In this document: one piece after another, positions 6,988 through 14,986 of the stretch | Layout of the letters: every line of letters starts with the position of its first letter | Numbering within the stretch: the first letter of the stretch is position 1 | Source: DASYAE01 sp036501535 | GTDB lineage: Bacteria > Actinomycetota > Actinomycetes > Streptomycetales > Catenulisporaceae | DNA: 20,736 nucleotides | Reading direction: 5' to 3' | Assembly: GCA_036501535.1 (NCBI GenBank) | Contig: DASYAE010000091.1 | Location: forward strand, 1 to 20,736 | The notes under the pieces: generated by a model | What the model saw: only the letters and a program-made list of their open reading frames with translations | Database searches by the model: none | What the model was told of the DNA's origin: nothing | Position numbers and translations under genes: made by a program

Positions 6988-7734
6988 TCAGGACGGCCCG
7001 TCCACGAGCCTGCTGCGCAGGGCATCGACCTGAGCCTCGGTCAGGCCGCCGTCCATCAGCACCCGCGCGGCGGCGATGGAATCGAGTTCTGCGATGACCG
7101 ACCGAACCTCGCCGAAGAACCGCGCGCGGTGTTCGGCCTTGTCCGGCGATTCGATGAAGTCGATCTCCTGCTGAATACCGGCCGCGCGGGAGTAAGGCAG
7201 CAGGCGCTCGAAGCTGTGCCGGTAGTCGTCGAACAGCGCATCAGGCGTCACGCCGATCAGAGCGCCCAACAGGATCGTGAACAGCCCGCTGCGGTCCCGG
7301 CCTCCGGCGCAGTGGTAGAGCACCGCGCCCGGTGCCGCCTCGATCAGAGCCCGCGCGGCGTCCGCGGGCGCGCCGGGATAATCGCGGAGGAATGCGCGCA
7401 TGCTCGGGGGCATTCCGGGTGGCTCGTTGCGCGTATTCCAGTCCTCATCCGGATACTCATCCCAGGAAACGCGCAGCATTGTCAGATCCGCTGGCCGCTC
7501 CACGCCTGCCGCGCATTCGTCCTCGCGCCGCAGATCCACGATCGTGCGCACCCCGAAGTCCCATACGCCAGCCCAGCCCTCCAGGGTCAACTTGTCCGGA
7601 TTGTCGGATCGCACCACCCGACCGCGCGGCGTCACACCTCCGCCGGTCAGCGGCAGCCCGCCGAAGTCGCGGGCGTTGAGGCAGCCGTCCCACTCAAGGT
7701 CTCTGCCGCCGTCTTCGTCAGTCCCTGTCGGCAC
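6988..7734 (-). CDS. Tyrosine-protein phosphatase-like (Y_phosphatase3)
   Basis: This 248-residue protein is a bacterial dual-specificity/tyrosine phosphatase of the Y_phosphatase3 type. The early NARDFGG segment (residues 20-26), RSDNPDKLT, TIVDLRRE and the P-loop HCAGGRDRSG are diagnostic. C142 and R148 form the CX5R signature, with C142 as the expected nucleophile and D147 within the loop as in this family. Substrates may be phosphotyrosine proteins or phosphoinositide-like molecules and cannot be decided here. I chose the GTG at 7734 because GGGGAGAGGGG lies about 7 nt upstream; the longer open frame to 7800 adds a cysteine-rich, unlikely leader. It heads a two-gene unit with the hypothetical gene downstream and is divergent from the S41-like gene. 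Confidence 0.88.
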   Translation of the reverse strand: MPTGTDEDGGRDLEWDGCLNARDFGGLPLTGGGVTPRGRVVRSDNPDKLTLEGWAGVWDFGVRTIVDLRREDECAAGVERPADLTMLRVSWDEYPDEDWNTRNEPPGMPPSMRAFLRDYPGAPADAARALIEAAPGAVLYHCAGGRDRSGLFTILLGALIGVTPDALFDDYRHSFERLLPYSRAAGIQQEIDFIESPDKAEHRARFFGEVRSVIAELDSIAAARVLMDGGLTEAQVDALRSRLVDGPS

Positions 7735-7820
7735 GTGATTTCCCCTCTCCCCGCAGCTATCAGCGCTGCATCTCCCGTGCTCCTCGCGGCCCGGCCACAT
7801 CGCGCACCCGGCCCGATCCG

Positions 7821-7826
7821 TAATCT
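7821..7826 (+). promoter_or_regulatory. -10-like hexamer before the S41-like gene
   Basis: TAATCT ends 7 nt before the GTG at 7834, fitting a leaderless transcript. No -35 box is apparent at the right distance. Confidence 0.35.
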
Positions 7827-7833
7827 AGAGCAG

Positions 7834-9480
7834 GTGGCGGACTTTATGGGGCTGGTGGCCCGCGCGCGGGCCAGGACGGCGAACGAGGAATGGGCTGAAG
7901 CGGCGCAGCTTTGGACCGAGGTGACCACGGCCAATCCGGTGAACGGCGACTACTGGGCGCGCCTGGGCGAGGCCAGATTCGGCACACAGGATTACGCGGG
8001 GGCGCGGGAGGCGTACGAGAAGGTCCTGGGGCTGGGAGGAGTGCGGGACGGGTTCGTCTCGCCGGACAAACCGTGGCTTATGCCGGGCGAGGTCGCCTAT
8101 CGCATCGCCTGCTGCGAGGCGGCCTCCGGCAACGGTGAAGCGGCTGTCGCGGCACTCAGGGCAGCACTCGATCGGGGGATGCGCCATCTGGTCCGAGTGA
8201 ATTCCGAGGAGTGCTGGAAACCGCTGCGGACCGACCAGCGGATCCGCGACATGGCCGGCATCATCGACGCCGACGCCATGACGCGGGACGACGGCTGGCG
8301 TTACGACCTGGCGTTCCTCGCCAGGGAGATCAAGCGGCTGGCCTACGCGCCGTTCGCCCTCCAGCCTGAGGCGGAGTTCGACCGGGCTGTCGCCGATTTG
8401 GGGGGCGCGATCCCCGGCCTCACCGACGCGCAGATCGTGGTGGGCATGAAGAAGCTGGTCCGCCATCTGGACGACGGACACGCCGACATCGACTGGCCGG
8501 AGGACGACAAGGCGATGTCCCGGATGCTTCCGGTGGACATGTTCTGGTTCGCCGAGGGGCTGTACGTGATCGGCGCCGGCCCCGGCTGCGAGCACCTGCT
8601 GGGCGCCCGGGTGGAGAGGATCGGCGGCCCGACCCCCGACGAGGCGCTGGCGGCGCTGGATCCGATCATCGCCCGGGACAACGAGCACCAGCTCACGCTG
8701 CTGTTCGCGATACTCGTGCGCCGCACGGCGATCCTCGACGTACTGGGATTCGATCACACGCTGTCCGTCCAACTGCCGGACGGAACCCGCGACGAGGTCC
8801 GGCTGGAGGCCGTGCCCACCGACTTCCACTTCGACAGGTACCCGGCCGGCTGGACGGCCCTGGCCGACACGGTCCCCGCGCCCCGGCCGCTGCATCTGCG
8901 CAACCGCGAGCTGCCGTTCTGGTTCGAGCACCTTCCGGCCGACGACCTGGTCTACTTCCAGTTCAACTCCGTGCGCGACCATCCGGCGGAGACGTTCGCG
9001 GCGTTCTGCGACCGGCTGTTCGGGTTCGTCGAGGACCGCAACGTCGGACGGCTCGTCATCGACATACGGTGGAACGGCGGCGGCGACACGTTCCTCAGCC
9101 AGCACCTTCTGCATCATCTGATCGCCAGCAGGCGGCTGAGCCGGCGCGGCGCGCTGTACGTCATCATCGGCCGGCTGACCTTCTCGGCGGCGCAGAACAC
9201 CGTCACCGCCATCGAACGCGAGACCGGCGCGATCTTCGTCGGCGAGCCGACCGGGTCGCGGCCCAACTTCATCGGCGAGCGGATCGACTTCGAGCTGCCG
9301 TACAGCAAGGTGCGGGCCAACGCCAGCGACCTGTACTGGCAGACATCCTGGCCCGACGACTACCGCACCTGGACCGCGCCGGACATCTACGCGCCCCCGA
9401 CGTTCGAGGCTTACCGCCGCAATCAGGACCCGGCGTTGGACGCCATCCTCGCCCTGCGCGAACACGTGCCCGGCGGCTGA
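7834..9480 (+). CDS. TPR-like plus S41 (tail-specific protease-like) peptidase domain protein
   Basis: This 548-residue protein has an N-terminal tetratricopeptide-like region. Helical repeats such as ANPVNGDYWARLGEARFGTQ and DYAGAREAYEKVL lie at about 28-66, with a further repeat after it. A C-terminal S41 peptidase-like domain follows, with DIRWNGGGD at 410-418 and RLTFSAAQN around the expected nucleophile S451, then VGEPTGSRPN. No lysine lies about 25 residues after S451 as in CtpA, so it is closer to S41 members that use a different triad, or it may be inactive. No signal peptide is seen, so it appears cytoplasmic, unusual for S41. The start is GTG 7834, preceded by TAATCT; ATG 7846 is an alternative. 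The open frame continues upstream to 7129 but that part overlaps the divergent phosphatase gene and reads as noise. Confidence 0.85.
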   Translation: MADFMGLVARARARTANEEWAEAAQLWTEVTTANPVNGDYWARLGEARFGTQDYAGAREAYEKVLGLGGVRDGFVSPDKPWLMPGEVAYRIACCEAASGNGEAAVAALRAALDRGMRHLVRVNSEECWKPLRTDQRIRDMAGIIDADAMTRDDGWRYDLAFLAREIKRLAYAPFALQPEAEFDRAVADLGGAIPGLTDAQIVVGMKKLVRHLDDGHADIDWPEDDKAMSRMLPVDMFWFAEGLYVIGAGPGCEHLLGARVERIGGPTPDEALAALDPIIARDNEHQLTLLFAILVRRTAILDVLGFDHTLSVQLPDGTRDEVRLEAVPTDFHFDRYPAGWTALADTVPAPRPLHLRNRELPFWFEHLPADDLVYFQFNSVRDHPAETFAAFCDRLFGFVEDRNVGRLVIDIRWNGGGDTFLSQHLLHHLIASRRLSRRGALYVIIGRLTFSAAQNTVTAIERETGAIFVGEPTGSRPNFIGERIDFELPYSKVRANASDLYWQTSWPDDYRTWTAPDIYAPPTFEAYRRNQDPALDAILALREHVPGG

Positions 9481-9551
9481 GGCGAACCGACGGGCCGCCA
9501 GACGGGATTAGAACGGTCCGGGCGCCGGTATCAGGCTGGAAGGGCGGCGTC

Positions 9552-9563
9552 CTCCCGCGGGAG
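9552..9563. repeat. 12-bp perfect palindrome in the S41 / TraM-like spacer
   Basis: CTCCCGCGGGAG is a perfect palindrome in the 149-bp spacer after the S41-like gene. It could be a weak hairpin or protein site; such GC palindromes also occur by chance here. Confidence 0.25.
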
Positions 9564-9597
9564 CGGCGCGCCGCGCGGAAGGTCGGAGTCGTCGCAG

Positions 9598-9603
9598 TAA
9601 TCT
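9598..9603 (+). promoter_or_regulatory. -10-like hexamer before the TraM-like gene
   Basis: TAATCT lies about 26 nt before the GTG at 9630 and upstream of the GGGAGGG ribosome-binding site at 9614-9620. It is the same hexamer as before the S41-like gene. No clear -35 box. Confidence 0.3.
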
Positions 9604-9629
9604 GGGGCGATGATGGGAGGGCCTGGGAC

Positions 9630-11717
9630 GTGACGGAGCCTGCAACCGGTCGCGGCGCCGGCGGTGCGAAGGCGCCGTGGCGCGCCTTGTTCAGCCCGGA
9701 AGAGCGGATGGGCTGGGTCTTCACGGACCGCGACCGGCACCGCCGGCGGTTCGACGAGCCCGAGCCGGCGCCCGACGCGAGCGACGCGTCGACGCTCAGC
9801 GCCGCCGAGCAGGCGGTGGACCAGAAGTTCGCCGCGCGCGTGCTGAAGGGCGGCGGCCGGGCCTTCGCGGTCGGGGTGGTCGTCGGGTTCGCGGTGTATC
9901 TGCGCACTGCGGGTGCGCGCCACCACTTCTCCCCGCCGGCCGTGTTCGTCAGCGGGATCGTCGGCGGTCTCGCCGTCGCGGCGCTGTGGTGCGCGCTGGT
10001 GTGGGGGCACCGGCGGGCCGTGCACGGCTTCTGGTCGCAGCGCCGCGGACGGCACCAGCAGGCGGCCGAGTCGCAGCACGGCGCGTGGCTGGAGCGGCGC
10101 ACGCAGTTCGACGAGGGCGAATACCACCGGGTGGCCGCGCTCAGCGAGTGGACCTCCGCGCAGATCGCGCCGGGCAGCCGGCGGGTCGACATCGTCGGCG
10201 GCAACCTGTGGGGCTGGGAGGCGTTCCTCACCGTCTTCGGCGCCTCGACGCTGGCCGCGCGCGGCCCGGCGGTGGTGCTGGACCTCTCCGGCGAGGTGGT
10301 CGTGCGCGAACTGGTGCGCGGGGCGGCCGCCTCGGGCCTGAGCGTCGACTTCCAGCTGCTGCCGACCGAGCTGGCGCACAGCGACCTGCTTGCGGGCATG
10401 GGGCCGGAGCAGGTCGCCGAGGTGTTCGTCGAGTCCCTGTACGGCGGGGACGACCAGGCGGGGCAGGCGAGCCGGGCCGAGCGCGGCATGACCACGCACA
10501 TCCTGACCGAGGTCTGCCGCGCCCTGGCGGCCGGCGGGGCGGCGCCGTCCATGGCGCGCATCGCCGAGGGCATGCGGGTCCTGATGGACGAGCCCGCCCG
10601 GGAGGGGATCCTGTCGCCGCAGGAGCGCGGGTTCCTCGCGAACGAGCTGTTCTCCGCCGAGTACCGGCGCCGCTCGTTCGACACGCTGCAGCGCATCGCG
10701 GCGGTGGCGCAGAGCCTCGGCCCGCTCGGCGGGCAGGCCGGCCCGCGCGCGGCGGCGGACCTGCGCTGCGTCGCGATGTCCTCCGAGTGGCGCAGCGGCG
10801 GGGCGGACTTCCTCAGCGACCTGATCGTCGGGTGGGCGGCGCAGCGGGTCGGCGCCGGCGTCCCCGGCGCGGCCGGGTCGGTCGCCACGCTGGTGGTGGC
10901 CGGCGCGGACGAGCTGGCGGTGCGGCACATCGAGCGGCTCTCCGACCTCTGCGACCGGCGCGGCGTGCGGCTGGTGATGCTGTTCCGGCACCTGCGCGAG
11001 ACCTCGGCCCGGGTCATCGGGGCGGGCCCGGTCGGCTTCATGAAGCTGGGCAACCACGAGGAGGCGGTCCGGGCCGCGGACTACATCGGCCGCGAGTACC
11101 GGTTCGAGCTCTCCCGGCTGACCCACTCGGTCGGCGGCGACGAGACGCACGGCACCGCGGACACGACCGGCGGCGCGCGCTCCTTCACCAAGGCCGAGGG
11201 CCGCGAGAAGGGCGGCAGCCGCACCGAGGCGATCAAGCCCCGTACACACAGCTGGGCGCAGTCGGACACCCGGGCGTGGACCACCGAGCGCTCGTGGGGC
11301 CAGACCGTGTCGGCGGCGCAGAGCGAGAACTGGTCGGACTCGACGACGCAGCAGCGCGTCTACGAGCACGCTGTCGAGCCGCGCACGCTGCAGCAGCTTC
11401 CTGATTACGCGATGGTCCTCGTCGAGCACGCCCACGACGGCGTGCGGGTACGCGCGGTGGATGTGAACCCGGAGATCGCCGGGATGGGACCGGGCGCGGC
11501 CGGCGGCGGCTTCCCCGGGCGCGCGAGCCTGCCGGCGCAGGCAGGGGGACAGGGACAGGCACAGAGCGACGAGATCTCCGTGGACTCGTTCCGCGCGCCG
11601 CTGGACGAGCGGACGCAGTATCCGCAGCTCGGCCAGGCCGGACTGCAGCAGCAGGACCCTGCGTTCCAGGACCGGGGCCGGCCGGGCGCGCGGCGCGAGC
11701 GCAGGCCGCGGCGCTGA
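9630..11717 (+). CDS. TraM/HerA-like membrane P-loop-fold protein without visible Walker A lysine
   Basis: This 695-residue protein resembles actinobacterial 'TraM recognition domain' proteins distantly related to VirD4/TraD coupling ATPases. Two membrane helices lie at about 79-92 and 104-126. The position of the P-loop reads VDIVGGNLWGWEAFLTV (186-202), with GWE where GK[ST] would be expected. A Walker B-like strand (LVVAGADEL, ~420-430) and the segment LVMLFRHLRETSARVIG follow, then MKLGNHEEAVRAADYIGREY. The C-terminal ~100 residues are low-complexity, Gln/Gly/Pro-rich and basic. The GTG at 9630 was chosen because GGGAGGG sits about 9 nt upstream. It may be a structural or pseudo-ATPase membrane protein. 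No relaxase or other conjugation gene is in the window, so a conjugation role is not supported by context. It converges on a small membrane gene 39 bp away. Confidence 0.75.
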   Translation: MTEPATGRGAGGAKAPWRALFSPEERMGWVFTDRDRHRRRFDEPEPAPDASDASTLSAAEQAVDQKFAARVLKGGGRAFAVGVVVGFAVYLRTAGARHHFSPPAVFVSGIVGGLAVAALWCALVWGHRRAVHGFWSQRRGRHQQAAESQHGAWLERRTQFDEGEYHRVAALSEWTSAQIAPGSRRVDIVGGNLWGWEAFLTVFGASTLAARGPAVVLDLSGEVVVRELVRGAAASGLSVDFQLLPTELAHSDLLAGMGPEQVAEVFVESLYGGDDQAGQASRAERGMTTHILTEVCRALAAGGAAPSMARIAEGMRVLMDEPAREGILSPQERGFLANELFSAEYRRRSFDTLQRIAAVAQSLGPLGGQAGPRAAADLRCVAMSSEWRSGGADFLSDLIVGWAAQRVGAGVPGAAGSVATLVVAGADELAVRHIERLSDLCDRRGVRLVMLFRHLRETSARVIGAGPVGFMKLGNHEEAVRAADYIGREYRFELSRLTHSVGGDETHGTADTTGGARSFTKAEGREKGGSRTEAIKPRTHSWAQSDTRAWTTERSWGQTVSAAQSENWSDSTTQQRVYEHAVEPRTLQQLPDYAMVLVEHAHDGVRVRAVDVNPEIAGMGPGAAGGGFPGRASLPAQAGGQGQAQSDEISVDSFRAPLDERTQYPQLGQAGLQQQDPAFQDRGRPGARRERRPRR

Positions 11718-11756
11718 TCCCAGGGAGCCGACTGACCGATCGTCAGGGGCTGGTTC

Positions 11757-12233
11757 CTAGGGCTGGGCCTGAGGCTGGCTGCGCTTCTTCTTCGTCGAGG
11801 AGCTGCCGCCGAAGTCGCCGAGATCCCCGTTGCTGTTCCAGAACAGCAGGATGAGCAGCGTGACGATGACGGCGGCGACGCCGAGCACCAGCGCGCCGCA
11901 GACCGCCGCGAGCGGCACGGCCAGCAGCAGCGCGAGCCTGCTCTTGGCGAAGGGCCGGGCGAGCAGGATGCTGCCGATCGCGAACAGGACCGCTCCGGCC
12001 GCGAGGATCGCGATGCCCGCCTTCGCGTGCAGGGACTCGTGCCAGGCCAGGCGGACGGTCGCGATGGTGAGCAGGCCGCCGATGCTCTCGTGCTTCGCCT
12101 TCGTGTAGACGTACGCGAGCGGCGTGCCGATGCCGACGAGCTGCAGCACCAGTCCCCCGGTGATCCACCACCAGTTGTGCGCGACGGGCCGCAGAGACGG
12201 TGTGCGCGTCGTTGTTTCGACCCCTGATGACAT
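11757..12233 (-). CDS. Small multi-pass membrane protein
   Basis: This 158-residue protein has three or four predicted membrane helices: WWWITGGLVLQLVGIGTPLA near 20-40, AGIAILAAGAVLFAIGSILLA near 69-89 (split: AGIAILAAGA and VLFAIGSILLA), and a long stretch near 97-130 that may be two. It ends in a hydrophilic, Ser/Lys/Gln-rich tail. I recognise no family. The ATG at 12233 was chosen because the open frame further upstream (to 12386) encodes only polar, low-likelihood sequence crossing the divergent promoter region, and because TACGCT (12241-12246) lies 7 nt upstream. It is divergent from the secreted phosphatase gene and convergent with the TraM-like gene. Confidence 0.7.
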   Translation of the reverse strand: MSSGVETTTRTPSLRPVAHNWWWITGGLVLQLVGIGTPLAYVYTKAKHESIGGLLTIATVRLAWHESLHAKAGIAILAAGAVLFAIGSILLARPFAKSRLALLLAVPLAAVCGALVLGVAAVIVTLLILLFWNSNGDLGDFGGSSSTKKKRSQPQAQP

Positions 12234-12240
12234 GCGGAAA

Positions 12241-12246
12241 AGCGTA
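12241..12246 (-). promoter_or_regulatory. -10-like hexamer before the small membrane gene
   Basis: TACGCT on the minus strand lies 7 nt before the ATG, fitting a leaderless transcript. No -35 box is evident. It lies in the 182-bp divergent spacer. Confidence 0.35.
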
Positions 12247-12415
12247 CCGCCGCAGGGGTTTGTGTGATGCGGAATGACGCCCGGGGCCGGTGCGCTCGCC
12301 GGCGCCGCCCGCAGGGTCCGTTTGTTCGCCTCGAAGTCACCGGCGGGCGGCTTGGCATCGTCGGCGGCGCGACTACGCTGCGGCACGTCCGCACCTCCCG
12401 ACTCGAGGAGCGTCC

Positions 12416-14557
12416 ATGCACCACCGCAGATCTCTGAGAACCGCGGTAGCTGCGGCCGCCGCGGGCTGCCTCGTCGTGTCGCTCAGCAGCGCCGCCCTGC
12501 CCGGCCGGACCGCCTCCGCCGCCGGAGCGTCATCCGGTCCGTGCTCGCTCGGCAACGGGATCAAGCATGTGATCTATCTCCAGTTCGACAACGTGCACTA
12601 CACGCGGGACACGCCGGACGTGCCCAGCGACCTGGAGCAGCTGCCCGCGCTGCTCGGCTTCCTGACCGGCGGCGGCACGCTGGTCACCCACGAGCACACG
12701 CCGCTGATCGCGCACACCGCGAACGACATCGTCACCTCCGAGACCGGCCTCTACGGCTCCGATCAGGGGCTGGCGATATCCAACACGTACCAGTACTACA
12801 CGCCGGGCGGCACCACGGACGAGGCCGGCTCGTTCGCGTACTGGACCGACCCGATCGTCGACTACGACACCGCGACCGGCGCGCCGGCCGGCGACTCCAG
12901 CCCGACGGTGCTCTCGCAGAGCGGCCGGAACGCGCCCGCGCCGTGGGTCCCGTACACCCGGGCCGGGTGCGACTTCGGGTCGGTGGCCGCGGCCGACACG
13001 GAGCTGGAGAACACGACCCCTGACGTGCCCCTGGTCTACGGGGCGAACTCTTGGCAGGCGAAGGAGGCGGAGAACCCGGCCGAGCAGGACAAGGCCGCCG
13101 CGGACTTCGAGGGCCTGTCGGTGCACTGCGCGGCCGGCTCGGCAGTGTGCGCCGCCGGCGGCGTATCCGACGTGCTGCCCGACGAGCCCGGCGGCTACCA
13201 CGGCTACAAGGCGCTGTACGGGAACGTCGCCGTCCAGCCGGCGATCAGCCCGTCCGGCCCGGTGCGCGACCTGGACGGGAACGTGATCGAGGATTCCGGC
13301 GGCGACGTCGGGTTCCCCGGCTATGACGGGATGATCGGCTCGAACGCCCTCGCGTACACGCTGGACATGCAGGAGCACAACGTCCCCGTCACCTTCACCT
13401 ATCTCAGTGACCTGCACGACTCGTGGGCCACCGGCGCGGGGCTGGGCCCGGGCGAGACCGAGTACGAGGCGCAGCTGAAGGCCGAGAACCAGGCGTTCGC
13501 AGACTTCTTCACCCAGCTTGCGGCGCACGGGATCACCAGGCAGAACACGCTGTTCGTGGTCACCGCGGACGAGGGCGACCACTTCGTCGGCGGCACCGGC
13601 TCCCCGGCCGGCTGCAACGGCGTCACCGTCGCGTGCACGTACTCGGACATCGGCGAGGTCGACGCGAACCTCAACGGCCTGCTGGCCGGCGAGGACGGCG
13701 TGACGACGCCGTTCGACGTGTCCGCGGACTCGGCGCCGGCGGTCTACGTGCACGGACAGCCCGGCCGATCCGATCCGTCGGTCCGGGCCCTGGAACAGGA
13801 CACGTCGAAACTGACCGCACAGGATCTGGCGACCGGCCAGTCGGTGCCGCTGACCGAGTACCTGGCCGATCCGGTCGAGCTGGGCATCCTGCACATGCAG
13901 ACCGGCGATCCGAAGCGCACGCCGAGCTTCGTCGCGTTCGACAACCCCGACTTCTGGGTCTACGGCGGCCCGGACTCGTGCGGGGGTTCCTGCGTGAGCC
14001 AGGAGAGCGGCGGCGACGCGTGGAACCACGGCGACCTCGCAGCGGAGATCAACACCACCTGGCTCGGCCTGGTCGGCCCGGGCGTCCAGCATGCAGGAGT
14101 GGACAATTCCACCTGGTCCTCGCACGCCGACATCCAGCCGACGATGATGGACCTGCTGGGCCTGCGTGACGACTACACCCCGGACGGCAGAGTCCTGACC
14201 GAGGTGCTCCAGCGCCCCGCCGCGCCGGCGCTGACCGCGCTCGGCGAGCTCTACAGCCAGCTGGACTCGCCGGTCGGATCCTTCGCGACGGACACGCTCA
14301 AGGCCTCGACGGCGGCACTGGCCAGCAACACTCCGGGCGATACGTACTACACGACCATCGAGAATCAGCTCAAGGCACTGGGTAACGCGCGCGACGCGCT
14401 GGTCGCGCAGATTCAGCAGATCCTCGACGGCAGCGCGTTCGGCAGCGACTCCGGCGTCAGCAGCCAGGCCGCCACGCCGGCCGCGGAGAACCGGCTGACC
14501 GCCGAGGGCGAGCAGCTGCTCGGCCGGGCCGCGAGCCTGCCCGGCGTCGCCGGATAG
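12416..14557 (+). CDS. Secreted alkaline-phosphatase-superfamily phosphoesterase
   Basis: This 713-residue protein starts with a cleavable signal peptide: HHRRSLRT, a hydrophobic core AAAAAGCLVVSLSSAAL and a probable cleavage near ASA (~36-38). It belongs to the alkaline phosphatase superfamily. HVIYLQFDN (~52-60) holds the first metal aspartate, and HEHTPLIAHT near 98-107 covers the expected nucleophile region. FVVTADEGDHF carries the paired Asp/His metal ligands, and SHADIQPTMMDLLGL carries a late His ligand. I infer hydrolysis of phosphate mono- or diesters outside the membrane. The C-terminal ~120 residues are Ala/Ser/Gln-rich and probably helical. The ATG at 12416 has GAGGAG 5 nt upstream; the open frame further upstream is rejected. 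A terminator-like hairpin follows. No phosphate-regulon genes are adjacent. Confidence 0.88.
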   Translation: MHHRRSLRTAVAAAAAGCLVVSLSSAALPGRTASAAGASSGPCSLGNGIKHVIYLQFDNVHYTRDTPDVPSDLEQLPALLGFLTGGGTLVTHEHTPLIAHTANDIVTSETGLYGSDQGLAISNTYQYYTPGGTTDEAGSFAYWTDPIVDYDTATGAPAGDSSPTVLSQSGRNAPAPWVPYTRAGCDFGSVAAADTELENTTPDVPLVYGANSWQAKEAENPAEQDKAAADFEGLSVHCAAGSAVCAAGGVSDVLPDEPGGYHGYKALYGNVAVQPAISPSGPVRDLDGNVIEDSGGDVGFPGYDGMIGSNALAYTLDMQEHNVPVTFTYLSDLHDSWATGAGLGPGETEYEAQLKAENQAFADFFTQLAAHGITRQNTLFVVTADEGDHFVGGTGSPAGCNGVTVACTYSDIGEVDANLNGLLAGEDGVTTPFDVSADSAPAVYVHGQPGRSDPSVRALEQDTSKLTAQDLATGQSVPLTEYLADPVELGILHMQTGDPKRTPSFVAFDNPDFWVYGGPDSCGGSCVSQESGGDAWNHGDLAAEINTTWLGLVGPGVQHAGVDNSTWSSHADIQPTMMDLLGLRDDYTPDGRVLTEVLQRPAAPALTALGELYSQLDSPVGSFATDTLKASTAALASNTPGDTYYTTIENQLKALGNARDALVAQIQQILDGSAFGSDSGVSSQAATPAAENRLTAEGEQLLGRAASLPGVAG

Positions 14558-14986
14558 CCCGTGACGACAGCGCCGGCGGGTCCGGGACGAGTTCTCGGAC
14601 CCGCGCGGCGCCGCGTCGCGGCACGCGTTTCGCAAGTCCGGACCGGAGTACCAAACTGAACATCACTGTGCGGCGGCGCCGCGAGCGGCCCGAACCAATC
14701 CGGGCGCCCCCGCCGCGGCGCCCGGCCGCCCCGCGCTCGAGCGGACCTCCACCCTTTTTGGCAACACCGCGAACATCAAGGGCAATTCATGCGGGGGTCC
14801 GGCCGTAATCTCCCGGGCAAGAAAGCTCTTGCGCACGGTAAAGCCCGCAACCGCTGCGGTCCGGCGCGCCGCGGCCCCGCCATAAGATGCAGTGCTCTGC
14901 CCGCACCAACGCAGAGTCCTGTCTCGGTCCCACCGCACCAGCGCTCGAGACAACCCTTGCCCACAGCCCGAAATGGGGGTTCACGC
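14558..14986. other. Intergenic region, 429 bp, with several GC stem-loops
   Basis: I see no convincing gene here. It contains the 14576-14604 hairpin, a GGGCGCC/GGCGCCC stem (14702-14708 and 14717-14723), and a GCAAGA-AAGC-TCTTGC hairpin (14817-14832). TAATCT (14806-14811) and TAAGAT (14883-14888) are possible -10 hexamers for the Tat-protein gene, the latter implying a leader of roughly 95 nt. I compared it by eye with the c-di-AMP riboswitch consensus and found no convincing match. Confidence 0.5.
14576..14604 (+). terminator. Terminator-like hairpin after the secreted phosphatase gene
   Basis: GCGGGTCCG (14576-14584) and CGGACCCGC (14596-14604) form a perfect 9-bp GC-rich stem with an 11-nt loop, starting 18 nt after the stop codon. 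There is no T-run, which is common for actinobacterial terminators. Confidence 0.5.

Noticed and set aside
7825..9465. 546-codon minus-strand frame antisense to the S41-like gene
   Set aside because: Shadow frame; the plus strand carries recognisable motifs.
9531..11435. 634-codon minus-strand frame antisense to the TraM-like gene
   Set aside because: Shadow frame without domains; the plus strand has a strong ribosome-binding site and membrane helices.
11732..11746. CTGAC-CGATC-GTCAG inverted repeat between the TraM-like and small membrane genes
   Set aside because: Only 5-bp arms; could be a weak bidirectional terminator but is not distinguishable from chance.
12530..14635. 701-codon minus-strand frame antisense to the secreted phosphatase gene
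   Set aside because: Composition is typical of antisense high-GC shadow; the plus strand has a signal peptide and metal-binding motifs.
14640..14986. Possible riboswitch upstream of the Tat-protein gene
   Set aside because: Stem-loops are present, but I could not match the conserved blocks of c-di-AMP or other riboswitches common in actinobacteria.
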